Source of the DNA: Candidatus Rhodobacter oscarellae
Lineage (GTDB): Bacteria; Pseudomonadota; Alphaproteobacteria; Rhodobacterales; Rhodobacteraceae
Direction of reading: 5' to 3'
Assembly (NCBI RefSeq): GCF_001078595.1
Contig: NZ_LFTY01000002.1
Location: 1,136,151 to 1,200,150, forward strand
Length of the DNA: 64,000 nucleotides
Of this stretch, positions 35,707-44,237 are shown in pieces. Numbering within the stretch: the stretch's first letter is position 1; each line of letters starts with the position of its first letter. The position numbers and the translations under genes were made by a program. The notes below the pieces were generated by a model, which saw only the letters and a program-made list of their open reading frames with translations, searched no databases and was not told where the DNA came from.

Positions 35707-36375
35707 ATGATCTTCTCGGCCAAAAAGTCCGAAGATAGCACCATCGTCGAGCTGCTGGCCCTGTCCCTGCGGCGCGACATCGCCTTTGGCACGCTGCTTC
35801 CGGACCAAAAGCTGAAGCTGAACGAGCTGCGCACCCGCTATGGCGGCTCGAACCACTCCATGCGCGAGACGCTGCGCATCCTGACATCGGAGGGGCTGGT
35901 CGAGGCCACCGCGCAGCGCGGCTTTCGCGTGACATCGGCCACCGAGGACGACCTGCGCGACATCGCGCTGGTGCGGGTGGAGGTCGAAAAGATCGCGCTC
36001 TCGCGCGCCATCGAGCTGGGCGACGTGGCCTGGGAAGGCCGGGTGATGGCCGCGCATCACGCGCTGCAAAAGGCCGAAGCCGCGCTGCGCGACGCGCCCG
36101 ACGACCTGACCGCGCTGGAATGGGACGAGGCCTGCCGCGCCTTCGCCCTGGCCCTGCTAGAGGCCTGCGACAGCCCGCGCCTGCTGGACACACACGCCAA
36201 GTTCTTTGACCAGAGCCGCCGCTTCCGCCTGGCGCTGATGCGCGAGGGCAAGCTGGACTGGGCGGCCCGCAAGGCGCGGCAGAAGGCGCTGCTTGACGCG
36301 ATCCTGAGCAAGGACAAGGCCCGGGCCATAGAGCTGCTCCAAGCGGACATCGAGGCCGAGCTAAAACCCAAATAG
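35707..36375 (+). CDS. GntR-family regulator (FCD type)
   Basis: A 222-aa regulator. Residues 10-75 are a winged helix (LLPDQKLKLNELRTRYGGSN; MRETLRILTSEGLVEATAQRGFRV). Residues 90-215 are an all-helical FCD ligand-binding domain with the metal-type histidine/aspartate pattern reduced, so the effector may bind without metal. It stands 20 bases upstream of a three-gene ABC importer on the same strand and probably controls it in response to the imported compound. Confidence 0.9.
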   Translation: MIFSAKKSEDSTIVELLALSLRRDIAFGTLLPDQKLKLNELRTRYGGSNHSMRETLRILTSEGLVEATAQRGFRVTSATEDDLRDIALVRVEVEKIALSRAIELGDVAWEGRVMAAHHALQKAEAALRDAPDDLTALEWDEACRAFALALLEACDSPRLLDTHAKFFDQSRRFRLALMREGKLDWAARKARQKALLDAILSKDKARAIELLQADIEAELKPK

Positions 36376-36395
36376 CGATCACCAAGGGAGGAATC

Positions 36396-37409
36396 ATGAT
36401 GAAACTTAACCGCCGTAAGGCGCTGGCCCTGATGGGCAGCACCGTTGCCGCGTCCGGGCTTGCCGCCCCCGCGCTGGCGATGAACAAGAAGATCAAGGTG
36501 GGCGCGCTGCGCTTCACCTCGCATTCCGGCAGCTTCATCGCGCAAGAGCGCGGCTACTTCGCCGATGCGGGCCTGGACGTGGAGTTCGAGTTCTTCCAGG
36601 CCGCCCAGCCGATGGCCGTGGCCATTGCCTCCGGCGATGTGGACTATGCGGTCACCGCCGTGTCCGGCGGGCTGGTCAGCCTGGCCCAGAAGGGCGCGAT
36701 CAAGGTGATCGGCGGCGCGCTGGCCGAGGAAGACGGCATTGACGGGCAGAAATACCTGATCTCCTCGGCGTCCTACGACGCGGGCATCAAGACGCTGAAG
36801 GATCTGGACGGCAAGAAATACGCCGTGACGCAGGCCGGCTCGTCCTTCCACTATATGGGGGCAAAGATGGCCGCCGCCGAGGGCATCTCGCTGAGCTTCA
36901 CGCCGCTGCAGAAGGTCGGCGCGATCATTGGCGCGATGAAATCCGGGCAGGTGGATGGCTGGTCCATCGTGCCGCATATCGCCAAGCCGCTGGCCAAGGC
37001 GGGCGCCTGGCACATGGTGGCCAATGTCTCGGACTACATCCCGGGTTACCAGGTCACGACGGTGTTCACCTCGGCCAAGAACGCCGCCGACGAGCGCGGC
37101 CTGACCGAGAGCTTCCTGCAGGGCTTCTCGGCCGGTGTCGACGATTACGCCGCGGCGATGATCGACAAGACCGCCGATCAGGACGCGATGGTCGATCTGA
37201 TCCATAAATATGTCTACACGGATCGCCCGCGCGAGAAGGCGGCGCCCTCGATCATCAACGGCACGATGCGCCTCAACAGCGGCGCGGCGCTCAACATTGC
37301 CTCGATCCAGGATCAGCTGAGCTGGTTCCAGTCCGAGGGCCTGGTGGATGCCGATATTAGCATCGACCAACTGGTCGACCGCTCTTACGTCGACATCATC
37401 GGCGCATGA
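36396..37409 (+). CDS. ABC importer substrate-binding protein (NMT1/SsuA-like)
   Basis: A 337-aa periplasmic protein with a Tat-like leader (LNRRKALALMGSTVAASGLA) ending near ALAMN. The NMT1-like fold is seen in GSFIAQERGYFADAGLDVEF, the inner AIASGDVDYAVTAVSGGL, and a later KSGQVDGWSIVPHI. Relatives bind sulfonates, nitrate, pyrimidines or aromatic acids; the ligand here cannot be told. AGGGAGG stands before the two ATG codons. First of three transporter genes under the GntR regulator. Confidence 0.9.
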   Translation: MMKLNRRKALALMGSTVAASGLAAPALAMNKKIKVGALRFTSHSGSFIAQERGYFADAGLDVEFEFFQAAQPMAVAIASGDVDYAVTAVSGGLVSLAQKGAIKVIGGALAEEDGIDGQKYLISSASYDAGIKTLKDLDGKKYAVTQAGSSFHYMGAKMAAAEGISLSFTPLQKVGAIIGAMKSGQVDGWSIVPHIAKPLAKAGAWHMVANVSDYIPGYQVTTVFTSAKNAADERGLTESFLQGFSAGVDDYAAAMIDKTADQDAMVDLIHKYVYTDRPREKAAPSIINGTMRLNSGAALNIASIQDQLSWFQSEGLVDADISIDQLVDRSYVDIIGA

Positions 37410-37420
37410 TCGCAACGATC

Positions 37421-37447
37421 GTAGGATGGGTTTTAAACCCATCCTAC
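37421..37447. repeat. REP-like palindrome, family 1, second copy
   Basis: Identical to 14024-14050 apart from the central base: arms GTAGGATGGGTTT and AAACCCATCCTAC. It lies between the binding-protein and ATPase genes of the importer, where it could trim or stabilise the transcript so that the binding protein is made in excess. Confidence 0.8.
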
Positions 37448-37472
37448 CCTTAAGTCTAAGTTCGGGGCAGAC

Positions 37473-38240
37473 ATGGATATTCGGCTCGACGCGATCAGCC
37501 ATTCCTATGACGATTTCGAGGTGATGCGCGACATCAGCCTCGACATCTCCAGCGGGCAGATCGTCTGCATCGTCGGGCCCTCGGGCTGCGGCAAGTCCAC
37601 GCTGCTGCGCTTCATCGGCGGGCTGGAGCGGCCCTCGCGGGGGCGGGTCCTGCAGCTGAGCGAGCCGCCAGAGGGCTGCCTGAACCCGCTGACCTATATC
37701 TTCCAGGACTTCGCCCTGCTGCCCTGGCGCAGCGTGTCGGGCAATATCTCGTTGGTGCTGGACGACCACGGCATTCGCGGCAAGGCCGCCCAGGGCATCA
37801 TCGACGACGTGCTGGCGCGCACCAAGCTGACCGATTTCGCCAAGGCGCTGCCCAAGCAGCTCTCGGGCGGCATGAAGCAGCGCGTGGCCATCGCGCGGGC
37901 GCTGGCGGTGAACCCGGCGGTGATGCTGATGGACGAGCCGCTCTCGGCGCTGGACAGCCAGACCCGCGAGCTTTTGATGGATGACCTGGTCGAGCTATGG
38001 TCCCGCCAGCCCTTCACGGCGGTCTATGTCACCCATAACCTGGCCGAGGCCGTGCGGCTGGGGCACCGCGTTGTGGTGCTGTCGCGCCGGCCCGGGCAGA
38101 TCCGCGAGGTCGTCGAGATCGACAAGCCCCTGGCCGAGCGCGAATTCGGCGACGCCGATCTGGACCGCGCGCAAAAGCACCTTTGGCAGTTGATGCGCGA
38201 CGAGGCCCGCGCGGCGGATGCGGAGTTGATCAATGTCTGA
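37473..38240 (+). CDS. ABC importer ATP-binding protein (SsuB/TauB-like)
   Basis: A 255-aa ATPase energising the importer. Walker A is GPSGCGKST, the Q-loop FQDFALLPW, the signature LSGGMKQRVAIARAL, Walker B VMLMDEP with SALD, and the switch histidine VYVTHN. All are intact. Its 3' end overlaps the permease gene by eight bases. Confidence 0.95.
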   Translation: MDIRLDAISHSYDDFEVMRDISLDISSGQIVCIVGPSGCGKSTLLRFIGGLERPSRGRVLQLSEPPEGCLNPLTYIFQDFALLPWRSVSGNISLVLDDHGIRGKAAQGIIDDVLARTKLTDFAKALPKQLSGGMKQRVAIARALAVNPAVMLMDEPLSALDSQTRELLMDDLVELWSRQPFTAVYVTHNLAEAVRLGHRVVVLSRRPGQIREVVEIDKPLAEREFGDADLDRAQKHLWQLMRDEARAADAELINV

Positions 38241-39033
38241 CATGAGCCGCGGCAAAACGGTGGCCTTTCGCGGTGGCGGCTTTGCGCCGAAGCCGCAGCG
38301 CTGGATCGGCGTCTTCGTCTTCGTGACCCTGATCCTACTGGCCGAGTGGGGCACGCGCAGCGGTTGGATCACGGCGCTGACATTGCCCAAGCCCTCGGAC
38401 GTCTTCGACACGTTCCGAGAGCTCTACGAAAGCGGGCTGCTGTTTAAGCACCTTGGCCCGTCGCTGTCGCGGCTGGTGGTGGGGGCCGCCATCGGGGCCA
38501 GCGTGGGCATCAGCGTGGGCGTGCTGATCGGGCTGTTCTCTTACATCCGCTCGGGGCTGGTGCCCCTGGTGGCGGCCATATTCCCGATCCCCAAGATCGC
38601 GCTGCTGCCGCTCTTTGTGATCTGGTTCGGCATCGGCGAGGGCTCGAAATACGCGCTGATCGCCTTTGGCACCTTCACGCCCACGGTGGTGGCGACCTAT
38701 GGCGCGGTGGACAATGTGGACCGGACCCTGATCCGCATGGGGCAGAGCTTTGGCCTGTCCTGGTGGTCCATCGTGCGCAAGATCGTACTGCCGGGCGCGA
38801 TGCCGGGGATCCTGTCGGGGCTGCGGATCTCGCTGGCGATCGCGATCATCCTGCTGGTGGCCGCCGAGATGCTGGGCGCGCAATACGGGATCGGGGCATA
38901 CATCCTGGAGGCCGGGTCGCTTTACGACCTGGAACGGCTCTTCGCCGGGGTGGTGATCCTGTCGCTTCTGGGGGTCTTCGTGAGCTTCATCATCGGGATG
39001 ATCGAGCGCCGATTGCTGGGCTGGCGCAGCTGA
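38233..39033 (+). CDS. ABC importer permease (SsuC/TauC-like)
   Basis: A 266-aa inner-membrane protein with about six helices. It carries the EAA-type loop for ATPase contact (MGQSFGLSWWSIVRKIVLPG, then AMPGILSGLRISLA). The N-terminus is basic and cytoplasmic. It overlaps the ATPase gene, completing a binding protein-ATPase-permease set. Its stop is 10 bases from the stop of a convergent response-regulator gene. Confidence 0.95.
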   Translation: MSDMSRGKTVAFRGGGFAPKPQRWIGVFVFVTLILLAEWGTRSGWITALTLPKPSDVFDTFRELYESGLLFKHLGPSLSRLVVGAAIGASVGISVGVLIGLFSYIRSGLVPLVAAIFPIPKIALLPLFVIWFGIGEGSKYALIAFGTFTPTVVATYGAVDNVDRTLIRMGQSFGLSWWSIVRKIVLPGAMPGILSGLRISLAIAIILLVAAEMLGAQYGIGAYILEAGSLYDLERLFAGVVILSLLGVFVSFIIGMIERRLLGWRS

Positions 39034-39042
39034 CGGGCGCGG

Positions 39043-39432
39043 CTAAGCCGCGGAGCAGTATTGCTCAACAAGCCCCAGAAGCTCGCCCGCGGTAATCGGT
39101 TTCACGATGAAGCCGTCCATGCCCAGATCGCTCACCACCGATTTGTCATGGTAGCGCTCGTCTGCGGTGACGGCGATGATGGCCACGTTGCGGGGCGGGT
39201 CGTTGGGCTCTTCGCGGATAATGCGGGTGGCATCGACACCGGAGAGCTTGGGCATGTGGATGTCCATCAGGACCAGCCCATAATCGTCGGGGAATTGCCT
39301 GATCTGGTCACAGCCTTCGTAGCCGTTAATCGCGATATCCACGTCCACTTCCAGAGTGGCGATGATCTCTCTCATCATGAAACGGGTGAAGGCGTCATCC
39401 TCGACAAGCAGGATTTTCTTTTTGTCTGGCAT
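39043..39432 (-). CDS. Single-domain response regulator (REC)
   Basis: A 129-aa stand-alone receiver. The acidic pair is in LLVEDDAFT, the phospho-acceptor is D57 (LVLMDIHMPKL), the threonine in AVTADE and the lysine in GFIVKPI. No output domain, so it acts through protein contacts or as a phosphate sink. Last gene of a four-gene signalling operon, three bases after the histidine kinase. Confidence 0.92.
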   Translation of the reverse strand: MPDKKKILLVEDDAFTRFMMREIIATLEVDVDIAINGYEGCDQIRQFPDDYGLVLMDIHMPKLSGVDATRIIREEPNDPPRNVAIIAVTADERYHDKSVVSDLGMDGFIVKPITAGELLGLVEQYCSAA

Positions 39433-39435
39433 ATC

Positions 39436-40914
39436 TTAGCCACCCCGTTGAAAGTTAAATGGCAACTTTAGCGTGAATTTTGCCATGTAACAACTGTCTT
39501 TAGGTAAAGCGCTGATCCCGAGCGTCGCCCCCATTAGGTCTGCGAGCTCCCGGCTGATGGTCAAACCAAGGCCCGAGCCGGTGTTCTCCCGGGTCTCGCT
39601 GCTGTCGATTTGCACGAACCGGTCAAAGATCGTCGCGCGCTGGTGGTCAGCGATGCCGCAGCCGGTATCGGATATCGAAATCGCCAACTGGTCGGAGCCG
39701 TCCTGACCCGTGGCCGCATCCAGGCCGATGCGAATATCGACCTTGCCCTTCTCGGTGAACTTAAGCGCGTTGTCGGTCAGGTTGTTCACGATCTGGGTGA
39801 CCCGCCTGGCGTCCAGGTGCCAAAATTCCGGCATGCCGTCGGCGATATCCAACGAGATCTCGATGGGCTTGCCCAGGCGGTGCAGCGTGGCGATGGCGGT
39901 TTGCAACCATTGCTCCGTCAAGGGCTGCAGCGCCTCTTTCTGGATTTTGACATCGACGGAGTCGGCCTCCATCCGCGAGATCTCCAGCACGTTTATCAGC
40001 TGCGACAGAAGGTGATGCGATGCGTTGAGGCCGACCTCGGCCTGCTTCTTTTGGCGCTCTGGCGCATCGGACATCTGAATGAGTTGGAACAGGCCAATGA
40101 TGGCGTTCAGCGGCGTGCGGACCTCGTGGCTCATGTTGGCGAGGAAGACCTTGCGGACTTCGAACGCCTTTTGCGCCTCTGCCTCCGCCCGTTCTCGCAC
40201 GACGATCTCGGATCGCAGATCGGCGATCTTCTCGGCCAGCCTGTGCCGGTACTGATTGAGCGCCGTGGCGATGTTGTCCAGATCGTCCGTTGTATGTTTG
40301 GGCGGGCGGGCGAGGCGCAGATCGCATGGCCCGGCCTCGGAAGCCGCACGCGCGATGTACCGCGTGATCGCTTTGAGATGCCGCGTCACGAGGAGATAGA
40401 AAAGGACGAGCATCAAGCTTGCGCTGATATAGGCTTTGATCAAGTTCGACGCTAGGAGCGTCCAGAACTGCGCCCAAATCAGGCTGTTGACTTCGTCGAG
40501 CGTCAAGAAGGCCGTGAGCTTGCCAACAACGATTTCTTGCCCGTATTGATCGACATGAATCAATGTGTAGAGGTTCTCTAGATCAAACCTCGCGCCTTCG
40601 CCCCGCTGCCAGGTTTGTCCCGATGGAATGCTCAGCGTCAGCGTGGCGACGGCGTCATTTGCGAATATGCCGTCCAGGATGACGTCGACCTGACCGAAAT
40701 CGAACTTCCACAGGGCTTTCTCTAGCGGAGAGGCGAGCGCCTCTTCGATCTGGTCAAAGATCGCCGAGACGTCTTCGCGTTGGCGCTGGTAACTATGCGA
40801 TAGCTGGATGCCTGCGGCGATGGTGGACAGAACCGTGCTAATCAGCAGCGAGTAGACCACCAAGCGCCGACCAAGCGGATCGCCGAAGGCCCGTTTGATC
40901 CAGTTCGTGTTCAC
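39436..40914 (-). CDS. Membrane sensor histidine kinase
   Basis: A 492-aa kinase. A membrane helix at about 18-36, a periplasmic sensor of ~110 residues, a second helix at about 148-176, a HAMP-like/coiled-coil linker, then HisKA with H263 (ANMSHEVRTPLNAIIG) and HATPase_c with N-box NNLTDNALKF, the DTGCGI box and GSGLGLTI. All catalytic motifs are intact. It overlaps the upstream binding-protein gene by four bases. That layout suggests the secreted binding protein presents its ligand to the kinase, which then phosphorylates one or both receivers. Confidence 0.95.
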   Translation of the reverse strand: MNTNWIKRAFGDPLGRRLVVYSLLISTVLSTIAAGIQLSHSYQRQREDVSAIFDQIEEALASPLEKALWKFDFGQVDVILDGIFANDAVATLTLSIPSGQTWQRGEGARFDLENLYTLIHVDQYGQEIVVGKLTAFLTLDEVNSLIWAQFWTLLASNLIKAYISASLMLVLFYLLVTRHLKAITRYIARAASEAGPCDLRLARPPKHTTDDLDNIATALNQYRHRLAEKIADLRSEIVVRERAEAEAQKAFEVRKVFLANMSHEVRTPLNAIIGLFQLIQMSDAPERQKKQAEVGLNASHHLLSQLINVLEISRMEADSVDVKIQKEALQPLTEQWLQTAIATLHRLGKPIEISLDIADGMPEFWHLDARRVTQIVNNLTDNALKFTEKGKVDIRIGLDAATGQDGSDQLAISISDTGCGIADHQRATIFDRFVQIDSSETRENTGSGLGLTISRELADLMGATLGISALPKDSCYMAKFTLKLPFNFQRGG

Positions 40915-41657
40915 CCGCCGGTATGCACGGCGAGCAACTGATCAAGAGAGCCGTCCGCCCGCATCTCGCCCAGCACCCGGTTGAAATCTGCGATGATCGC
41001 GTCGCGGTTCTCGACAGAGTTCCCGACCGCCATGTGGATGTCTTGGGAGGCCAGAACGCCCGGTTGGAGTGCTATCCTCTGCGCCAGCGATGGATCATGG
41101 TTGCGAAAGGAATAATTGATCACATCCTCGCTATCCAACGTCAAATCCACCCGACCGTCCGCGAGCATGCGCATGGCTTGCAGGGTCGTCGTCACCTCGA
41201 CCTTGTTGAGGTAGTCGGCTTGATCAAACTCGTCCTGATAAAGGAACCCAGTCCCGACGGCGATGGAGTAGGGCCGGAGGTCCTCAACGCTTGTATAGGC
41301 GATAACGGACCCGGTCTGCGCCACCAGCCGCACATCCGTCGAGAAAAACGGCTCTGCATAGGTCACAAACTCTGTCATTTCAGGGTCAAAGAACAGGCTG
41401 CCGACAATCTCGATATCCTGCTCTGTCGCCATGCTCATAATGCGGGCCCATGGCAGAACGGACGTGCGCACCTCGTATCCCGCGCGGGTCAAGATCGTCG
41501 AGATGACATCAAGGGAGATGCCCTTGTTGGGCAGGGCCTCGCCCGAGAATGGCGGCCATTCGTCCGCGACGACTGTCAGCGTTCTTTGATCGGCAAGCGC
41601 GGGGGAGGCGCCCCAAAGAAGGGCAGTTATCGCGCAGATATGGGCCAGTTTCTTCAT
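40911..41657 (-). CDS. Periplasmic solute-binding protein family 3, signalling-linked
   Basis: A 248-aa exported protein (signal peptide MKKLAHICAITALLWGASPA). It has the family 3 layout: LTVVADEWPPFSGEALPNKG at the start, IEIVGSLFFDPEMTEFVTYA, and MRMLADGRVDLTLDSEDVIN. No transporter genes accompany it. It overlaps the receiver gene before it and the kinase gene after it by four bases each, so it is part of a signalling unit. The start at 41657 is preferred to an upstream ATG for its signal peptide. Confidence 0.9.
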   Translation of the reverse strand: MKKLAHICAITALLWGASPALADQRTLTVVADEWPPFSGEALPNKGISLDVISTILTRAGYEVRTSVLPWARIMSMATEQDIEIVGSLFFDPEMTEFVTYAEPFFSTDVRLVAQTGSVIAYTSVEDLRPYSIAVGTGFLYQDEFDQADYLNKVEVTTTLQAMRMLADGRVDLTLDSEDVINYSFRNHDPSLAQRIALQPGVLASQDIHMAVGNSVENRDAIIADFNRVLGEMRADGSLDQLLAVHTGG

Positions 41658-42070
41658 GTGCTTGTCCCCCGATGTGCAAAGGCGCAAGCAGACGACATGC
41701 GCCTTTCCGGAATTGACCGGTTTATATGCGCGATCATGGCTTTGAGTTCGAAGAAATCGACCGGTTTGCGCAGAACCCAGGACGCGTTTCGAGACAGTCT
41801 GAACAGCTCGGCGTTTGGAAATCGGTTGCTGCCGGTCATGTAAATGACCTCGGCCCTGGGCAAGCGATACCCCGCAAGATCCGCAATCTGAGTGGAGAGT
41901 TCATCGCCGATCATAAGATCCAGCAAAAGCAGATCGAAATGCTCGGTCTCCATCAGCTTGGCCGCTTCCAGGATATTGGCGGCGGCGTGGGCCCTATGGT
42001 TTTCGTCTTCCAAGACTTGGGTCAATGCGAAACGAAGAGCCGGGTCATCCTCCAGCAGCAGGATATTCAT
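41654..42070 (-). CDS. Single-domain response regulator (REC), first gene of signalling operon
   Basis: A 138-aa receiver. The start at 42070 (MNILLLEDDPALRFALTQVL) is set by the canonical receiver beginning and CGGAGCAAG upstream; the frame extends upstream without sense. Phospho-acceptor D51 (LLLLDLMIG), the TGS in place of the usual TA, and VLRKPVDFF for the lysine. A short cysteine- and serine-containing tail follows. Two different receivers in the same operon suggest a branched or shuttled phosphorelay. Confidence 0.9.
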   Translation of the reverse strand: MNILLLEDDPALRFALTQVLEDENHRAHAAANILEAAKLMETEHFDLLLLDLMIGDELSTQIADLAGYRLPRAEVIYMTGSNRFPNAELFRLSRNASWVLRKPVDFFELKAMIAHINRSIPERRMSSACAFAHRGTST

Positions 42071-42227
42071 AACTTGCTCCGACTCGCCAACAGTTAAAAA
42101 TGGGTAAACGTCGCTGGTTAAAAATTGGTTAACCCACCGTGCGGTCAGCGCCGGAGCGCAACACAAACAGGCAGGTTCCAGCGCATCCCCTGGCACCGGC
42201 GCGACGACACGATGACGACCCAAAAGA

Positions 42228-42251
42228 GCGCCCGGCCTTGATCGCGGGCGC
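42228..42251 (-). terminator. Terminator of the TPR-sulfotransferase gene
   Basis: GCGCCCG (42228-42234) pairs with CGGGCGC (42245-42251). On the minus strand TCTTTTGGG follows. It lies 40 bases beyond the stop at 42291. Confidence 0.65.
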
Positions 42252-42290
42252 GCAGGGCCGAATGCGGTGATCTAGGTTCTTCGCCGCGCG

Positions 42291-44117
42291 CTAGTGGGCG
42301 GTGCCGTCCAGCTGGGCCAGGGGGCCGAGCGCCTCAATCAGCGGCGCAAGCTCCTCTCTGTAATGCTCCCAGCGGGCCACGGCGCGGGTGTAGATCGGCT
42401 CGCGGACCTGCGCCATCGAGGCGGTGTTCACCTGGTGCGTGGACGCCTTGTGATCAAGCACCTCATCGGCCCATTCCAGCCCCACGAAGTCAAGCAGGCC
42501 GCGCATGCTGGCCTCGGCGTCCTGCACGATCCCCTCATAGGGCACCTCGCGCGCCGCGTCCGGCAGGCGGTCGGCCCAAAGCGTCGCATCGATGTCGAAG
42601 GTCTTATAGGCGATGGCGAGGTTCTGAAACTTGCTCGCGAAAGGCTGGTTCTGCCCGAAATGCTGCATGTAATTCGAGAACAGGCAGCCCAGCGGGTGCC
42701 GCCGCATGATCAGGAACTTTGCGCGGGGCAGGGCCAGCGACAAGAGCCCGATATTGCGGTGGTTCGCGGGCATCTTGTCGGTGAAATATTGCGCCCGAAT
42801 GCCCTCGGCGCGCACCGCTGCGACGTAATCCTCGCCCAAACGGCTGAAATCGTCGGCGGTGATCTCTTCGTCGGGGATTTTCTCTTCCAGCGCGTCGCGA
42901 ATGCTTTGGTTGCGCTGCAGCGCCTGAAGCGCGGCGGACATCTCGCCGCCGGGTTGCACCTTGGGGTGGCGCGAGAACATCTGTTCGGTCAGCGTGGTGC
43001 CAGAGCGCGGCATGCCGCAGATGAAGATCGGCGCCACGGTGTCGACGCCGCCACCGCTGCAGCGCTTGATTAGGGCGGGGGCGCAGAATTCGCGCATGCG
43101 GTCGGCGCGGGCGACATATTGCTCGGCATCAAAGGGGAATTGCTCGGCCGTCAGCTCGTTGGCCTTGTGGAAGTAATCGAAGGCCTGCTTGTAGTCGCCC
43201 ATGTCGTCAAAGGCCTTGCCCGCGGCATAGTAGAGCGCCGCGCGCGGCTCGTCGCCGGTTTTTTCCGCCCGCTGCAGGAAGTCCTGCAGCAGCTTGAACT
43301 CTGGCGAGTCTTCTTTGGTCTTGCGCACGTGGATCAGGCGCGACAGCGCGGCCAGCCCGACCGGCGGGCGGCGGGCGGCAAACATAAGCGCCTGCACCGC
43401 GTCATCCGTGCGCCCGGCGGCGGCCAGCGCGTTGCCCAGATGCAGATAGGGCTCGCCCGCCTTGGGGGCCAGCTCGATGGCGCGCCGGGCGTGATATTCG
43501 GCGGTGTCATGGCGCTCGCGGCGGAACAGCGCCGCCGATAGGCGCGTGTGAATGTCGGCGCCTAAGGGGTTGATCGACAACGCCTTGAAGAGGATATCTA
43601 CGGCGGGTCCGAAGTGGTTCGTCTCCATATAAGCAACGCCAAGATTGGTATGCGCATCCAAAAGGTTGCTGTCCAGCTCGACGGCCTTCTTGAGGTTGGC
43701 AATGGCCTTGCGGTAATCCTTGTTCAGGACCTGGGCCGCGCCCAGATTGCCGCGCGCGATGGCATAGTTCGGCGCCACGTCCACCGCGGACTGGAAATGC
43801 AGGAGCGCCTCGTCCAGCTTGCCCTTACTGGCCAGCTGCGCGCCGTAGTCGCACAGCATGATCGGATCGTCGGGGGAGGCCTCAAGCGCCCGCTCCATCA
43901 GGGCCTGCCCGGTCTCGTCATCGCCTTGCCCGATCGCGGTAAGACCCTGATAATGCACCAGGATAGGGCGGTCGCCATATTCCTCGATAAGGGTCTCTAG
44001 GAGCGCGCCGGATTCCGTCCAGCGCTGCGCCACTTGGTGCTGGAGCACCCGCATAAGCTCTTCGCGAATCTTTTCATGTTCTTCGGGGGCGTTTGCCCCG
44101 TTCAGCGCGTCGTTCAT
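42291..44117 (-). CDS. TPR-sulfotransferase fusion protein
   Basis: A 608-aa protein. Residues 20-330 hold about eight TPR units (for example LDEALLHFQSAVDVAPNYAI and YRKAIANLKKAVELDSNLLD). Residues 355-600 are a sulfotransferase domain with the PAPS 5'-phosphosulfate loop FICGMPRSGTTLTEQMF and a later RRHPLGCLFSNYMQHF that fits the 3'-phosphate site. Such fusions modify proteins or glycans and are frequent in marine alphaproteobacteria; the acceptor here is unknown. No signal peptide. It is monocistronic with its own terminator. Confidence 0.93.
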   Translation of the reverse strand: MNDALNGANAPEEHEKIREELMRVLQHQVAQRWTESGALLETLIEEYGDRPILVHYQGLTAIGQGDDETGQALMERALEASPDDPIMLCDYGAQLASKGKLDEALLHFQSAVDVAPNYAIARGNLGAAQVLNKDYRKAIANLKKAVELDSNLLDAHTNLGVAYMETNHFGPAVDILFKALSINPLGADIHTRLSAALFRRERHDTAEYHARRAIELAPKAGEPYLHLGNALAAAGRTDDAVQALMFAARRPPVGLAALSRLIHVRKTKEDSPEFKLLQDFLQRAEKTGDEPRAALYYAAGKAFDDMGDYKQAFDYFHKANELTAEQFPFDAEQYVARADRMREFCAPALIKRCSGGGVDTVAPIFICGMPRSGTTLTEQMFSRHPKVQPGGEMSAALQALQRNQSIRDALEEKIPDEEITADDFSRLGEDYVAAVRAEGIRAQYFTDKMPANHRNIGLLSLALPRAKFLIMRRHPLGCLFSNYMQHFGQNQPFASKFQNLAIAYKTFDIDATLWADRLPDAAREVPYEGIVQDAEASMRGLLDFVGLEWADEVLDHKASTHQVNTASMAQVREPIYTRAVARWEHYREELAPLIEALGPLAQLDGTAH

Positions 44118-44237
44118 TTTTGGAAATCCCCTCGCGCCCCCGGGGCGCTGACCAGCGTTTAAGTATTCATTCAGCGGAACGCGCGCACAGGTTAACTGAC
44201 AATTTTCCGAGGGATTATGAACTCTTTAACAATGCCG

